A stretch of 64,000 bases of DNA from assembly GCA_903914955.1 (NCBI GenBank), contig CAIWRB010000182.1, forward strand, positions 1 to 64,000, in the 5' to 3' direction. Position numbers and translations under genes: made by a program. The notes under the pieces were generated by a model, which saw only the letters and a list, made by a program, of their open reading frames with translations, was not told where the DNA came from and searched no databases. This DNA comes from an uncultured Chloroflexota bacterium (lineage in GTDB: Bacteria; Chloroflexota; Anaerolineae; Anaerolineales; Villigracilaceae). Of the stretch, positions 26,201 through 34,653 are shown one piece after another; position 1 is the first letter of the stretch; each line of letters starts with the position of its first letter.

Positions 26201-26983
26201 GCCGGTTACTCAGTGGACGCTGTGGATACTGGAGCAAAGGCATTTGAAAGAGTACGTACCAACCATTACAGCGCCGTGCTGATGGATGTTCAAATGCCGG
26301 AGATGGATGGATATGAAGCCACGCGCCAGATCCGTATTTGGGAACAAAGCACAGGCTTGCACATTCCGATCATTGCCATGACCGCACACGCCATGGCTGG
26401 TGACCGTGATCGTTGTATTGATGCAGGCATGGATGATTACATCACCAAGCCGCTTGATCCGCGCTTATTGTTCAGCGCCATAGACCGTTGGACACTGGAA
26501 ACTGATCACGAAAAAGTAAAACATAATGATTCATCTTCTGCTGCACAGCAGGATTATTCCCCGGATTTTTCTGCTGACCCGTTTGGAGAAAATGCAACCC
26601 CCGAATCTTTTGAGAAACTCAGGCCTGCTCTGGTTTCTCTGGCAGGCTCACCCGTTGATAAATTGCCCGTGGACCTCGAAGGCGCTTTATTCCGTTTTGA
26701 CGGAGACCGCGCTTTCATGATGGAAATGTGCAACGAATTCAAGGATCATTTATCTGACCGTGTGGCAGAGCTGAGGTCTGCCTTGCAGGCGGATGATATC
26801 GAAAAACTTGGTAGATTTGCTCATAACCTAAAGGGAATGTCTATGAATTTCAACGCGAACCAGTTATCCAGTCTCGCCGCGAAGCTTGAAGCGTGTGGCA
26901 AAGAGAAAAATCTGACAGGCGCCTCTCTTCTTGTTGAGCAACTTGCAAAGGAAGTTACGCGTGTAGAGGAATATCTTTCGTAG
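23261..26983 (+). CDS. Hybrid sensor histidine kinase (four PAS, two REC, HPt)
   Basis: This is a 1240-residue BarA-like phosphorelay kinase. ATG 23261 is chosen because GGAGGA (23251-23256) precedes it. Order: two membrane helices (about 10-30 and 48-72), four PAS domains (about 80-185, 195-315, 320-430, 440-560), and HisKA with SHEIRTPMNG (His about 573). The ATPase domain has N-box NLVGNAIKF, DTGIGIP and GGTGLGL (about 685-805). Receiver 1 (VVDDNQTN, LLDMQMPGMDG, from about 817) and receiver 2 (LAEDNPTN, LMDVQMPEMDG, from about 963) follow, then an HPt domain with AHNLKGM (about 1186). All phospho-sites are present. No DNA-binding output is encoded beside it, so its partner regulator is unlinked. 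Its 3' end overlaps the convergent GT87 gene by 29 bp. Confidence 0.92.
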   Translation: MVWYKNRVMYLSTIVGFLVGFVFLFAGIRLEMQRQHLPFTYWSYNYLHQSHYVFFLLDIAPFGFGIMFGLLGQQRSSNLMVSRSKKEWETTFDALSDPIFISDKEGRVIRCNRAVIDRLNVPYLKVVGRQLTEILGTGQQTDSGEVDYPGSEFPWLGRLYEMEFYPIKTQEVSENIICLMHDITERNLANEKLRKLSRAVEQSGSTIVIADLAGNIEYANKKFEESTGYNLKEVIGNNPRVLKSGYTSDVEYKHLWETITSGGEWHGEFHNRKKNGELFWEAATISPIINESGKITHYLAVKEDITVRKEALEALSASETQMRALFSAMTDVIIVYDSEGRYLNIANSDQSKLSRLPDEFRGKTVTEMFPDHSAFFLETIQRTLSSGSVTTVEYSLFIDNKEMWFSANVSPMSSNSVIWVARDITASKRNASELAREKQYFESLVQNAPVAIVVLDNDEKIISSNPAFEQMYGYVSAEILGINLDSLITNSTTHEEAARFTETVRNQPIHAFGKRQRKDGSSVEVEIFGVPVFVDGQKTGTLAMYHDISELLHAQREAEESNRAKSEFLANMSHEIRTPMNGVMGMLELALDTQLTVEQNDYLQTSLNSAEALLSLLNDILDFSKIESGKLALEEINFNLRNAVEDVAYTLAKRAQDKGLEIACLIDPDMNYYLRGDPGRIRQILVNLVGNAIKFTHQGEIILRAETTEQTEKDATVHFSVQDTGIGIPTERQAAVFERFTQADGSTTRTYGGTGLGLTISKQLVEIMNGKIGLNSTPGVGTTFWFDLKFEKQPLEKHEVAPLTPGPVNISQTRVLVVDDNQTNRMVLTKNVEALGARIDSVSSGAKALETLRNAQRMGDPYHVVLLDMQMPGMDGEQTARAIKSDPSVKEVKILILTSMGQRGDAVRLEALGCSGYLLKPVKQQMLFDAVIEVLGRKVEQTPSIITRHVLTEKRKEDLRLLLAEDNPTNQKLAIVLLQKAGYSVDAVDTGAKAFERVRTNHYSAVLMDVQMPEMDGYEATRQIRIWEQSTGLHIPIIAMTAHAMAGDRDRCIDAGMDDYITKPLDPRLLFSAIDRWTLETDHEKVKHNDSSSAAQQDYSPDFSADPFGENATPESFEKLRPALVSLAGSPVDKLPVDLEGALFRFDGDRAFMMEMCNEFKDHLSDRVAELRSALQADDIEKLGRFAHNLKGMSMNFNANQLSSLAAKLEACGKEKNLTGASLLVEQLAKEVTRVEEYLS

Positions 26984-28169
26984 GATCTAATTTGATACGG
27001 TGCAGGAGCAATCCCATCACCATTCCCAGCACGATGATCGTAGTCCCCAAACTCCACATATCATTGGATGTTGTTGCGTGTTGTGAAAGAGCGTAAAGTG
27101 AAAATAGATCGAGCATGATCAAGAATAGAAAAGCGTAAACATAACTCTTTGTTCGTTCAACAAGTGTTCCAACGATCCACACGATCGGGATGATATACAC
27201 AAGCTGGTCGTACGCCCACAAATAAATAGTTGAGACGAATGCAATTGGCAGGATGACGTTAAACGCCTCCCACACTGTGGCTTTGGCTGGCGCAGCCTTC
27301 TGCCAGAGGAAGAATCCACCCAGCCCAAGCAGGATCAGCGCCAACGTTCCGCCTAGTAGCATGGAGCAGGGCGCTCCGCCTTTGCAAATCAAATAAGCAA
27401 ACCCCCATACATTCGAATGGACTCCCTGAGTCCGATCCATTACAGCTTCGCTTGCGCCGCGAAATTTGTCGATCCACAAAGGGTCTTGTATCAGCCCAAT
27501 CATTATTAATGAAACCCCTCCAATTGCCATGCCAAAAATAGCCTTCCAATCACGGCGGGCAAGAAACCAAACGGCTGCCAGTACGAGGATCGTCAATCCC
27601 TGCGGCGGCTTGAGCATGGTTAACGATAGAGTAATTCCAGCGAGAATGGTTTTGTTTTTTTCTAACAAACGAATTGCAGTTAGAAGAGATGCAACTGTAA
27701 AAGCGCCGATTGCGCCAATGTGCAATGTCAGATAGAGCGGTCCGAAGAAAATCATGGATGCAAAGAGTGGTATGAGTAATCTCCGATGCGCGGCGGACTC
27801 CCATTGACGCAGCAGTATAAATATTGTAATTGCTATGATCGTTAAAGTGACCACCGTCCAAAGAATGTAGGCATGTTTAATGGATAAAAACCCAAGCGGT
27901 ACACAAAAGATCGCAAGCGGTAAGGGATAGGGAAATATCTTATTGGGCTGCCATTCGATCCCATAGGTTGCATGCCCTGCAAGAAATTGTGTCTGGTCGT
28001 ATGGGTTTTCGCCGTCGAGCAGCATGCGCCCCGCCAGCCAGAAGAATGAGAAGTTTGAATTTTTATAATCAAAACTTTCGAAACTTAGCTGTGTGCGCAC
28101 GAAGATCATTCCCCCAAGAAAAATGAGGGGTACGAGAATTTCCAATATTTTTTTGAGCGTGTCTTTCAT
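26955..28169 (-). CDS. GT87-family membrane glycosyltransferase (DUF2029)
   Basis: This 404-residue polytopic protein has about 10-12 helices. The N-terminal extracytoplasmic loop SFFWLAGRMLLDGENPYDQTQF matches the GT87 'D...yy.aa.a.l.G.nPYd' signature, where an acidic residue serves catalysis with a polyprenyl-phospho-sugar donor. Later PYPLPLAIFCVPLG and LTMLKPPQGL (the 'K.qp.l' motif) are also typical. The family adds mannose or other sugars to glycolipids or glycans outside the membrane. The polyprenyl synthase two genes upstream could feed its lipid carrier pathway, which is inference only. Confidence 0.75.
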   Translation of the reverse strand: MKDTLKKILEILVPLIFLGGMIFVRTQLSFESFDYKNSNFSFFWLAGRMLLDGENPYDQTQFLAGHATYGIEWQPNKIFPYPLPLAIFCVPLGFLSIKHAYILWTVVTLTIIAITIFILLRQWESAAHRRLLIPLFASMIFFGPLYLTLHIGAIGAFTVASLLTAIRLLEKNKTILAGITLSLTMLKPPQGLTILVLAAVWFLARRDWKAIFGMAIGGVSLIMIGLIQDPLWIDKFRGASEAVMDRTQGVHSNVWGFAYLICKGGAPCSMLLGGTLALILLGLGGFFLWQKAAPAKATVWEAFNVILPIAFVSTIYLWAYDQLVYIIPIVWIVGTLVERTKSYVYAFLFLIMLDLFSLYALSQHATTSNDMWSLGTTIIVLGMVMGLLLHRIKLDPTKDIPLHA

Positions 28170-28214
28170 ATGGATGTGAAATTAACAGGCACGTTCCAAA
28201 TGACCGTGGTTTTG

Positions 28215-28721
28215 TTAAAGTAGGTCTTTGAGTTTTGCAAACGGAGAATCGTTCTCTTCGGGAGAATGTCCGCAATCTTTCTCGTTCAGGTTTTGGCCAC
28301 ACTCGGCGCATAATCCCTGACAATCAGATTTGCAGATCGGGCTGATGGGTACTTCCAGGAGCGCGTATTCGCGTAGCATTTCAGCCAGATCAATATGTCC
28401 ATCTTCAGGCAGGATCAGCTCTGATTCAGTTTCAGAGCGTTTGTCAAACGCATATAACTCGGTGAATGACCAATCGAGTTCATGCTCAAATTCTTGCAGG
28501 CAGCGTACGCACATTAGATTTGTTTCGGCGGAGAAGTCTGCTTGAAGCACCAAGCCTTGCGGCGTCCTGCCGATGTTGACAATCCCATCGAGGCTGCGTA
28601 GTTCAAGATCATCGCCAAGCGTGATCTTATCAAACTCAAATGGGAAATCATGACTGCGGCCGATTTCCTCATGGGCAATGAAGCCGACATTAATACGAAA
28701 GGGTTTTTTGGAATTTGGCAT
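28215..28721 (-). CDS. DUF177 / YceD-family protein
   Basis: This 168-residue protein (from ATG 28721; an in-frame ATG at 28754 would add 11 residues) has the family's core CVRCLQEFEHELDW and C-terminal CKSDCQGLCAECGQNLNEKDCG, whose cysteines could bind metal. YceD homologues usually precede rpmF and are linked to 23S rRNA/L32 function. Here rpmF does not follow; the next gene is GT87, which suggests a broken ancestral gene order. No clear ribosome site decides the start. Confidence 0.75.
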   Translation of the reverse strand: MPNSKKPFRINVGFIAHEEIGRSHDFPFEFDKITLGDDLELRSLDGIVNIGRTPQGLVLQADFSAETNLMCVRCLQEFEHELDWSFTELYAFDKRSETESELILPEDGHIDLAEMLREYALLEVPISPICKSDCQGLCAECGQNLNEKDCGHSPEENDSPFAKLKDLL

Positions 28722-28762
28722 GGGGGAAAGGATGAAAGAAATCAGATCCGACAAATTAATGG

Positions 28763-29728
28763 TTATACTTTTCGATCCACAATATATTTTGCGAGGTTTT
28801 CCAGCGCGTCGCGTTCTGCGCAGGTTTCCATGGATAAAAGTATCGTCAGGGCGCGGTCTATGTGCTGGTCTGCTTCTAGCATGGCTTGCTTCGACGAATT
28901 GCTTGCGCGGATATTGCCCACGAGGCGAGTCATGTTTTCATTGTTTGTCCAGCCGCCTTGGGGCAGAGATAATACGTCAGGGTCGTTCGGATTCGCTTCA
29001 GCGTAATAAATGGCTGGCAGGGTCACCAGACCATTCAACAGGTCTGACCCGAGCGGTTTTCCGACAGCGTTTTGGTCGCCATTGAAATCGAGAATATCAT
29101 CCACGATTTGAAATGCCATCCCGATCTGAAATCCAAAATCACGCATGGTTTCGATTATTGCTTCATTCACAGGACTGACCATCGCAGCTGCGCGGGCGGT
29201 CATTTCAAAAAGGGAGGCGGTCTTGGCATAAATTCGTTTGTAGTAATTATCGCGGTTGATCAGTCCGCGCGAGGTGAACATTTGAGTCAATTCACCGTTG
29301 ACAATGGTTGCCAGTGTTTCAGAAAATAATTTCATTAATGGCAGATGATCTGTTTCAGCAGCAGTGATCGCTGCGCGCGCAAAAAGAAAATCCCCGGTTA
29401 GTACAGTCGCAGGAGGGGACCAGCGCGCGTTTAACGTCGCCATGCCCCGTCGGAGTAATGAGCCGTCAATTAGATCATCATGCACGAGAGTGGCAGTATG
29501 CAATAATTCCACCGCCGCGCCCAGTGTGATAATTTTTTCAAGGGGCGCACCCAGCATGTTGCCAATGAGCAGGCTAATGGTGGGACGGACACGTTTGCCT
29601 CCGGCCGCGAGCAAATGCTCCAGCGCGGCGCGCAAGTCCGGATGAGATTCATCTGCTTGTGCCCGCATTCGTTCTTCGACGAGTTTAATTTCTTCGAGTA
29701 TAGGTGAGATAAAAGTTGCCGCGTTCAA
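28763..29728 (-). CDS. Polyprenyl (long-chain) diphosphate synthase
   Basis: This trans-isoprenyl diphosphate synthase would make the side chain of menaquinone or an undecaprenyl-like carrier. First Asp-rich motif: LVHDDLIDGSLLRRG; second: QIVDDILDF; GGKRVRP binds isopentenyl diphosphate. TTG 29728 is a plausible start because GGGGAG precedes it by 7 bases and the codon directly follows the tatD stop; the ATG at 29761 would lie inside tatD and lacks a ribosome site. Product length cannot be predicted with confidence. It is coupled to tatD. Confidence 0.85.
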   Translation of the reverse strand: MNAATFISPILEEIKLVEERMRAQADESHPDLRAALEHLLAAGGKRVRPTISLLIGNMLGAPLEKIITLGAAVELLHTATLVHDDLIDGSLLRRGMATLNARWSPPATVLTGDFLFARAAITAAETDHLPLMKLFSETLATIVNGELTQMFTSRGLINRDNYYKRIYAKTASLFEMTARAAAMVSPVNEAIIETMRDFGFQIGMAFQIVDDILDFNGDQNAVGKPLGSDLLNGLVTLPAIYYAEANPNDPDVLSLPQGGWTNNENMTRLVGNIRASNSSKQAMLEADQHIDRALTILLSMETCAERDALENLAKYIVDRKV

Positions 29729-29729
29729 A

Positions 29730-30548
29730 TCAGTCTCCCCATGCAAAGAGCCGCGTCGCATTGGCGGTGGTAATAGCGGCGATCTCGGCAGGGCTTTTTA
29801 AATGGATTTCTGCAATTTTATCAGCAATATGCCGAACATAGGCAGGTTCGTTTCTTTTGCCGCGAAATGGCACTGGAGCGAGAAATGGCGAATCGGTTTC
29901 GATCAGTAATTTTTCAAGAGGCAGCTGTCTGATAATTTCGCGCTTTTCATCCGCGTTTTTATAGGTCACGGGACCTGTGATTCCTATATAAAAATTCAGT
30001 GCCAGCGCTTTTTGCGCGGTTTCAAGATTTCCGTTGAAGGAATGCAGCACCCCAGGTTTTTCTGCAAGCCAGCCTTGTAAACTGCTTTGCCATTCTTCCA
30101 AAATTTTCATCAAGTCAACCGAGGCTTTACCGAACCACGCATCATTTTCTTCGCGCATGTGAATGATGACGGGTTTGTTGATCTCTTTTGCAAATTGAAG
30201 CTGCTGTTCTAAGACCTTGCGTTGGACAGCGCGTTTTTCTTTTTCCTTCACCCAATAATAATCAATGCCGATCTCACCAATCGCCGCGACCTTTGGATGA
30301 CCCGCAATCTCCTTTAGTTCATCAAAAGTCTGCTCTGAGAATTCCTCCAGATCAGTTGGATGGAACCCGATCGCCGCATACACGCTGGGATTTGACTCTG
30401 CCAACCGCAGCGCTTCTTTGCTAGACTTGTGGTTGAGTCCTGGTACGAGCATCCGAATCAACCCTGAATCATTCGCGCGTGCGATCACATCCGCACGGTC
30501 AATATCGAATTTATGGTAGTCGAGGTGGCAGTGGGTATCTGTTAACAT
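29730..30548 (-). CDS. tatD: TatD-family metal-dependent deoxyribonuclease
   Basis: This 272-residue TIM-barrel hydrolase has metal ligands in THCHLDYHKF (His6, His8), GEIGIDYY (Glu), VIIHMRE (His), GVLHSFNG (His) and ETDSPFLAP (Asp). TatD family proteins act as 3'-5' nucleases or D-aminoacyl-tRNA deacylase-like enzymes. An insert around residues 115-135 (KEKEKRAVQ then NDAWFGKASV) is slightly longer than in Escherichia coli TatD. A large palindrome separates it from the upstream pgm gene. Confidence 0.9.
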   Translation of the reverse strand: MLTDTHCHLDYHKFDIDRADVIARANDSGLIRMLVPGLNHKSSKEALRLAESNPSVYAAIGFHPTDLEEFSEQTFDELKEIAGHPKVAAIGEIGIDYYWVKEKEKRAVQRKVLEQQLQFAKEINKPVIIHMREENDAWFGKASVDLMKILEEWQSSLQGWLAEKPGVLHSFNGNLETAQKALALNFYIGITGPVTYKNADEKREIIRQLPLEKLLIETDSPFLAPVPFRGKRNEPAYVRHIADKIAEIHLKSPAEIAAITTANATRLFAWGD

Positions 30549-30564
30549 GTTCGGAAGTTAAAAT

Positions 30565-30604
30565 GTTGGCAGGTTGGAATGTTTAAACATCCCAACCTGC
30601 CAAC
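30565..30604. repeat. 40-bp near-perfect palindrome between pgm and tatD
   Basis: Arms GTTGGCAGGTTGG (30565-30577) and CCAACCTGCCAAC (30592-30604) flank a further palindrome ATGTTTAAACAT (30579-30590). Only one base pair is mismatched. There is no T run on either side, so it is not a standard terminator. It may be a mRNA-stabilising hairpin, a protein-binding site or a dispersed repeat unit. Confidence 0.7.
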
Positions 30605-30614
30605 GCGTGAACGA

Positions 30615-32045
30615 TTATTTTATTCCCGCGACCTTCAGTCCATCCTGCAAAATCGCTTGCACTTTATCACCGTGGCGGGTCTCGCAGTACACACGCAGAA
30701 TGGGTTCTGTGCCGGAAAAGCGGATCAGCATCCAGCCGCCATCTTCCATTTTGAATTGGAAACCATCCACAGTGACAAGCTCGGTCACTGTCACTCCGCC
30801 GAGGGTCTTGGGATTATTGTTCATGATGATCTTCTCGCGTGTGGCGCGGTCTCCGCTAAATGGACTATCCACGCGGTCGTAGAAATATTCACCGCCAACT
30901 TTGGCGAACAAATCCGTCAATAATTCTGTTGGTTTCTTGCCTGTCTTCACCATGAAGTCGAGCATGTATAAGCCAGCTAAAATCCCATCGCGTTCTGGGA
31001 CATTTCCACGGAAAGCGTATCCGCCAGATTCTTCGCCGCCGATGAGCGCGTTGGTCTCGGTCATTTTCGGCGCGACGAATTTGAATCCCACGCCGGTTTC
31101 GTGAACGGGAACTCCATACAACTCGCCGAGTTTATTAAGCATGTTGGTTGTGGACAATGTTTTCACAATGTCACCGCGGTCGCCGCGCACTTCGAGCATG
31201 TAATAAGCGAGCAAACCAAACACACGCAACTGATTGATGAATTTTCCATTCTCGTCTCCAATACCACAGCGATCTGCGTCACCGTCAGTGATGAGAAGCA
31301 CATCGGCTTTGTTGTCGACTGTTGCTTGTAAACCGACATCAATATTCGGCTGGATCGGTTCGGGACGTTTCATCTCAGGGAAGGATGGATTGCGCTGATT
31401 ATGAATTTCGATAACACGAGTTTTTCCGCCCGCCAGTAATCGTGGGAACCAGCCTGCACCGTTGCCCCACATGGTATCCACCATCACGATCAAGCCGGCA
31501 TCTTTGATGGGTTGCAGGTCTATCAAACCATCACGGGTTAAATGTTCAATGTAGGGAGTCGCCGCGTCAAACTTGATGATCTCGCCAGCGGATTCTGCTT
31601 CGTTGTATGATTTCCGTTTTACATCTTTCATATCATCAGGAATGGACGACTCGATTTGGATCAAGCCTTGAGGGTCGATCGCGCCGCCTGTCTCATTGCG
31701 GACTTTGAAGCCGTTGTCGGTGGGGGGGTTATGACTTGCAGTGACATTCACTGCGCCAGCGGCTTTCTTGTCTACAACGGCATACGCGATGACGGGTGTC
31801 GGCGTGGCTTCCTGAGTTAAATAAACTTTCAAGCCGTTGGCCGCCAATACTTCCGCAACTGCCGCTGCGAAGTGTTCACTGCTAAAACGCTTGTCGTGGC
31901 CGACAATGATCCATTGTCCCTTTTTTCCTTGCGCCAACATGTAGGACGCGAATCCCTGTGCACAGCGGCGGACATTGTCAAAGGTGTAATCCTCCGCGAT
32001 AACTCCGCGCCAGCCGTCGGTGCCGAACTTAATTTTATGTGTCAT
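30615..32045 (-). CDS. Phosphoglucomutase / phosphomannomutase
   Basis: This 476-residue alpha-D-phosphohexomutase interconverts hexose 1- and 6-phosphates. Motifs: phosphoserine loop TASHNPP (about residue 100), metal loop TDGDADRCG, sugar loop [12 protein letters not shown] and phosphate loop [12 protein letters not shown]. All four are intact. The family is broad; glucose, mannose or glucosamine phosphates are possible, but GEESGGYAF is typical of glucose-type enzymes. CTGGAG precedes the ATG. Confidence 0.88.
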   Translation of the reverse strand: MTHKIKFGTDGWRGVIAEDYTFDNVRRCAQGFASYMLAQGKKGQWIIVGHDKRFSSEHFAAAVAEVLAANGLKVYLTQEATPTPVIAYAVVDKKAAGAVNVTASHNPPTDNGFKVRNETGGAIDPQGLIQIESSIPDDMKDVKRKSYNEAESAGEIIKFDAATPYIEHLTRDGLIDLQPIKDAGLIVMVDTMWGNGAGWFPRLLAGGKTRVIEIHNQRNPSFPEMKRPEPIQPNIDVGLQATVDNKADVLLITDGDADRCGIGDENGKFINQLRVFGLLAYYMLEVRGDRGDIVKTLSTTNMLNKLGELYGVPVHETGVGFKFVAPKMTETNALIGGEESGGYAFRGNVPERDGILAGLYMLDFMVKTGKKPTELLTDLFAKVGGEYFYDRVDSPFSGDRATREKIIMNNNPKTLGGVTVTELVTVDGFQFKMEDGGWMLIRFSGTEPILRVYCETRHGDKVQAILQDGLKVAGIK

Positions 32046-32097
32046 TGATTATTTCTCCAGATCAAATATAGTTTGTAGATTATAAATTAAATAAATA

Positions 32098-33135
32098 TTA
32101 TGGTGTTGCGGTCGGCGCAATTACCGAAGGCGTCGCTTCTGGCGTGGGACTGGACGTTGGAATAGGAGCGGGCGTCGGCGTGGAAGTGACCGTCGCGACG
32201 ATATCCTTTTCGCTATTCGGCAGTCCCATCATCAATAATTGCCAGGCGATATCCACATCATCCACAGCAATGACCGGGAAGGCAGGCAGGTTATTCAAAG
32301 CAAAATCAAGCCGCATGATAATTAGATTCAATGCCTCTACTTGATAGGTGGGAGCGTCCACGATTAACTTTTCCAGAATATCACGCGTGGTTTGCACATC
32401 ATCGTGTGCCAGTCCGAAATTGCTCTGCGATAAAAATAAACGCGCACGCGCGATCGTTTCAATGGCGCGCGTCAGTATGATCTCGCGTTTCAGCGCAGTC
32501 ATCACGCTGTTATTTTGATTCGAAATTTCCTGTTCAAGTGTCGCTTGCATTTCTTCCAGCTTCGCAATGCTGGCGGTGTGTGCTTCGATCGTCGTTTCAA
32601 TCACGCTCACGCGCGAATTCATTTCCGTCAATTGTGTTTGTAGAATAGCGATCTCGTTTTCAAGTTGATTTATTTGAGCAGTGTTGCGTTGTAAAGGCAT
32701 AATAAAATTATCATTGATGAACGGCATTCCAAAATATATGACTGCGCCAATTCCAGCGATGACCAAAACCGTGGCGATCAATCTAAACAAAGCTCTAATG
32801 AAATTGAGAAATGCCTGTCCCAGCCGTGACCAGAATGATGGTTTCTCTTCAACCGGAGACTGTGGCGCAGATTGTCCCTTCCCGATCTGGGCAGGCAGCG
32901 CTTCTTCGTTAACCGTGATGATGGCCTGGCTTTCTGAGGATCTTTCCTGCGCCGCGGCAAAGGACTGCATCCGCGCGAGCAGATTTTTTCCCACTCCATG
33001 GACGAGCAACAGATCGTCCACTGTATCAAATGGACGCGCGGATATGATATTCTCGGCAAGTGTGTTTGAGATGCCCGAAATATTTATCAAGGTTTCGTGG
33101 TCTGCGGTATTAAGAAAGTAAAGGAAGTCGCTCAT
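32098..33135 (-). CDS. Helix-hairpin-helix, single-TM, coiled-coil protein
   Basis: This 345-residue protein has an unusual build. Residues 1-60 hold two HhH motifs (LINISGISNTLAENIISARP and LLLVHGVGKNLLARM), like a ComEA/KID DNA-binding end but cytoplasmic. Then come a Gln/Pro-rich linker, one membrane helix (about 115-140), a coiled coil (about 150-210), a helical domain (to about 300) and a Pro/Thr/Ser-rich tail outside. This order suggests a link from DNA or a protein ligand inside to the cell surface. No known function. It is divergent from the cysteine desulfurase with a 70-bp gap. AGGTG precedes the ATG. Confidence 0.6.
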   Translation of the reverse strand: MSDFLYFLNTADHETLINISGISNTLAENIISARPFDTVDDLLLVHGVGKNLLARMQSFAAAQERSSESQAIITVNEEALPAQIGKGQSAPQSPVEEKPSFWSRLGQAFLNFIRALFRLIATVLVIAGIGAVIYFGMPFINDNFIMPLQRNTAQINQLENEIAILQTQLTEMNSRVSVIETTIEAHTASIAKLEEMQATLEQEISNQNNSVMTALKREIILTRAIETIARARLFLSQSNFGLAHDDVQTTRDILEKLIVDAPTYQVEALNLIIMRLDFALNNLPAFPVIAVDDVDIAWQLLMMGLPNSEKDIVATVTSTPTPAPIPTSSPTPEATPSVIAPTATP

Positions 33136-33192
33136 GGTTCACCTATTTCTGATTGAATATATCTATTTTATCACTCCGTCAAATTTGTTTGC

Positions 33193-33198
33193 TATAAT
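33193..33198 (+). promoter_or_regulatory. Extended -10 (TGCTATAAT), leaderless start
   Basis: TATAAT ends 7 bases before ATG 33206 and is preceded by TG plus one base. There is no room for a ribosome-binding site, so the cysteine desulfurase mRNA is probably leaderless. Confidence 0.6.
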
Positions 33199-33205
33199 TC
33201 ATCTT

Positions 33206-34360
33206 ATGATTTATCTTGATTACGCCGCCACCACTCCAGTTGACTCGCGCGTCTTTGATGCGATGCTCCCATATTTCCGCGAATCTTTCGGAAACCCATC
33301 CTCCATCCACCGCTTTGGACAAAAAGCCGAAGCCGCGGTGGATGCTGCGCGCGAGAAAGTCGCTGCTGTTCTACATTGCAAACCAGGCGAGATCATCTTC
33401 ACATCCTGCGGCTCCGAGTCTGATAATCTCGCCCTTCGCGGCGCTGCCATTGCAAAACGAAATGTCACAGGCAAAAAATGGATACTTACATCCAAAACCG
33501 AACACCACGCGGTCAGTAAGACCGCACAGCAGCTTGAAAAGGAATATGGTTTCCTACTTGAATGGCTGGACGTTGATGAGTACGGAGCAATCAGGCCGAT
33601 TTCCTTGAACAAAGCTGTTTGCACTGATACGGTGCTTGCCTCTGTGATGTTCGCAAATAATGAGATCGGAACCATCAATCCAATTCCTGAATTGGCTGCG
33701 ATTGCCCGTGCAAACAATATACTCTTTCACACGGATGCAGTTCAAGCCGCAGCATATCTGGATGTAAATGTTGAAAAACTCGGCGTGGATCTGATGTCAC
33801 TCGGCGGGCATAAATTCTACGGGCCAAAAGGCGTGGGCGCGCTATACGTTCGCAATGGAACTGAACTTATCCCGCAGATGACAGGTGGCGGACAGGAGTC
33901 TAGTCTGCGCGCAGGGACGCAGAATGTGCCGTACATCGTCGGCTTTGCCGTGGCGTTACAGCTTGCGATGGAAGAAAGAGATGCGCGCATCGCACATGTC
34001 CAACCATTGCGTGACCATATTATCGGAGAAGTCCTTGAAACAATTTCTGATTCCAAATTGACGGGTCATCCTGAATCCCGCCTTCCCAATCATGCTTCAT
34101 TTGTTTTCAAAGATGTTGATGGAAACCTTTTACTGCAACTACTTGATTCAGCGGGTTTTGCCTGCTCTTCGGGTTCGGCCTGTAAAACAGGAAACCCTGA
34201 GCCAAGCGAAGTAATAACTTCTTTGGGTACCCCCCGCAATTGGGCCTTGGGGTCCTTGCGCATCACACTTGGCGTTGATTCATCACCCGCGCACGTGGAC
34301 GAATTTTTGAAGACTCTGCCAATATTAGTTGAAAAAGCAAGAGGATTACACCAGAGATAA
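33206..34360 (+). CDS. Cysteine desulfurase (IscS/NifS family)
   Basis: This PLP enzyme takes sulfur from cysteine for Fe-S clusters and thiolated cofactors. From ATG 33206 (MIYLDYAATTPVD, the standard family start) it has 384 residues. Key sites: His in SKTEHHAV, PLP Lys in GGHKFYGPKG, and the mobile loop Cys in GFACSSGSACKTG. That loop is the longer, ordered type with SSGSAC seen in IscS-like enzymes. No iscU, iscR or thiI is adjacent. The formate dehydrogenase subunits encoded downstream need several Fe-S clusters and Mo-linked sulfur, a plausible but unproved link. Confidence 0.9.
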   Translation: MIYLDYAATTPVDSRVFDAMLPYFRESFGNPSSIHRFGQKAEAAVDAAREKVAAVLHCKPGEIIFTSCGSESDNLALRGAAIAKRNVTGKKWILTSKTEHHAVSKTAQQLEKEYGFLLEWLDVDEYGAIRPISLNKAVCTDTVLASVMFANNEIGTINPIPELAAIARANNILFHTDAVQAAAYLDVNVEKLGVDLMSLGGHKFYGPKGVGALYVRNGTELIPQMTGGGQESSLRAGTQNVPYIVGFAVALQLAMEERDARIAHVQPLRDHIIGEVLETISDSKLTGHPESRLPNHASFVFKDVDGNLLLQLLDSAGFACSSGSACKTGNPEPSEVITSLGTPRNWALGSLRITLGVDSSPAHVDEFLKTLPILVEKARGLHQR

Positions 34361-34460
34361 TTGGACTTTTTTCTACTAAATTTGCGGATGTATTAAATCC
34401 ATCTTGAGAATTATCTTTTTCACTCTTGACGGATTCTATTTGACGGGAGTATAAACTTAC

Positions 34461-34603
34461 CAAATGTTCCGTAAAGCTCCTGCTTTAGCAGTGGAGATGT
34501 AAGGAACGATTTTGCTTGTAGTATACTAAACATAGAAGCTCTCGGACTAGAGAGCCTGGGCTTTGCCCTAGAAGCCCCTCCTTTAGGCGTGGGGAGTAGT
34601 CAC
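34461..34603. mobile_element. 143-bp miniature element with IS200/IS605-like ends
   Basis: The element follows TTAC (34457-34460), a known IS605-type left cleavage tetramer, and ends in TCAC (34600-34603). Near each end is a hairpin of the same design: CTCC-TGC-TTTA-GCA-GT-GGAG (34477-34496) and CCCC-TCC-TTTA-GGC-GT-GGGG (34575-34594). Both have a TTTA loop and a GT bulge on the 3' arm. Matching subterminal bulged hairpins are the hallmark of IS200/IS605 ends. No tnpA or tnpB is inside. The right part (34535-34603) resembles the 3' end of TnpB-associated RNA scaffolds. It ends 50 bases before the leader ORF of the metal transport operon. Confidence 0.65.
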
Positions 34604-34653
34604 TGGTTCTTATGATAATTATTCAATCTCAACCAAAAAAGGAGGTGATGGCC

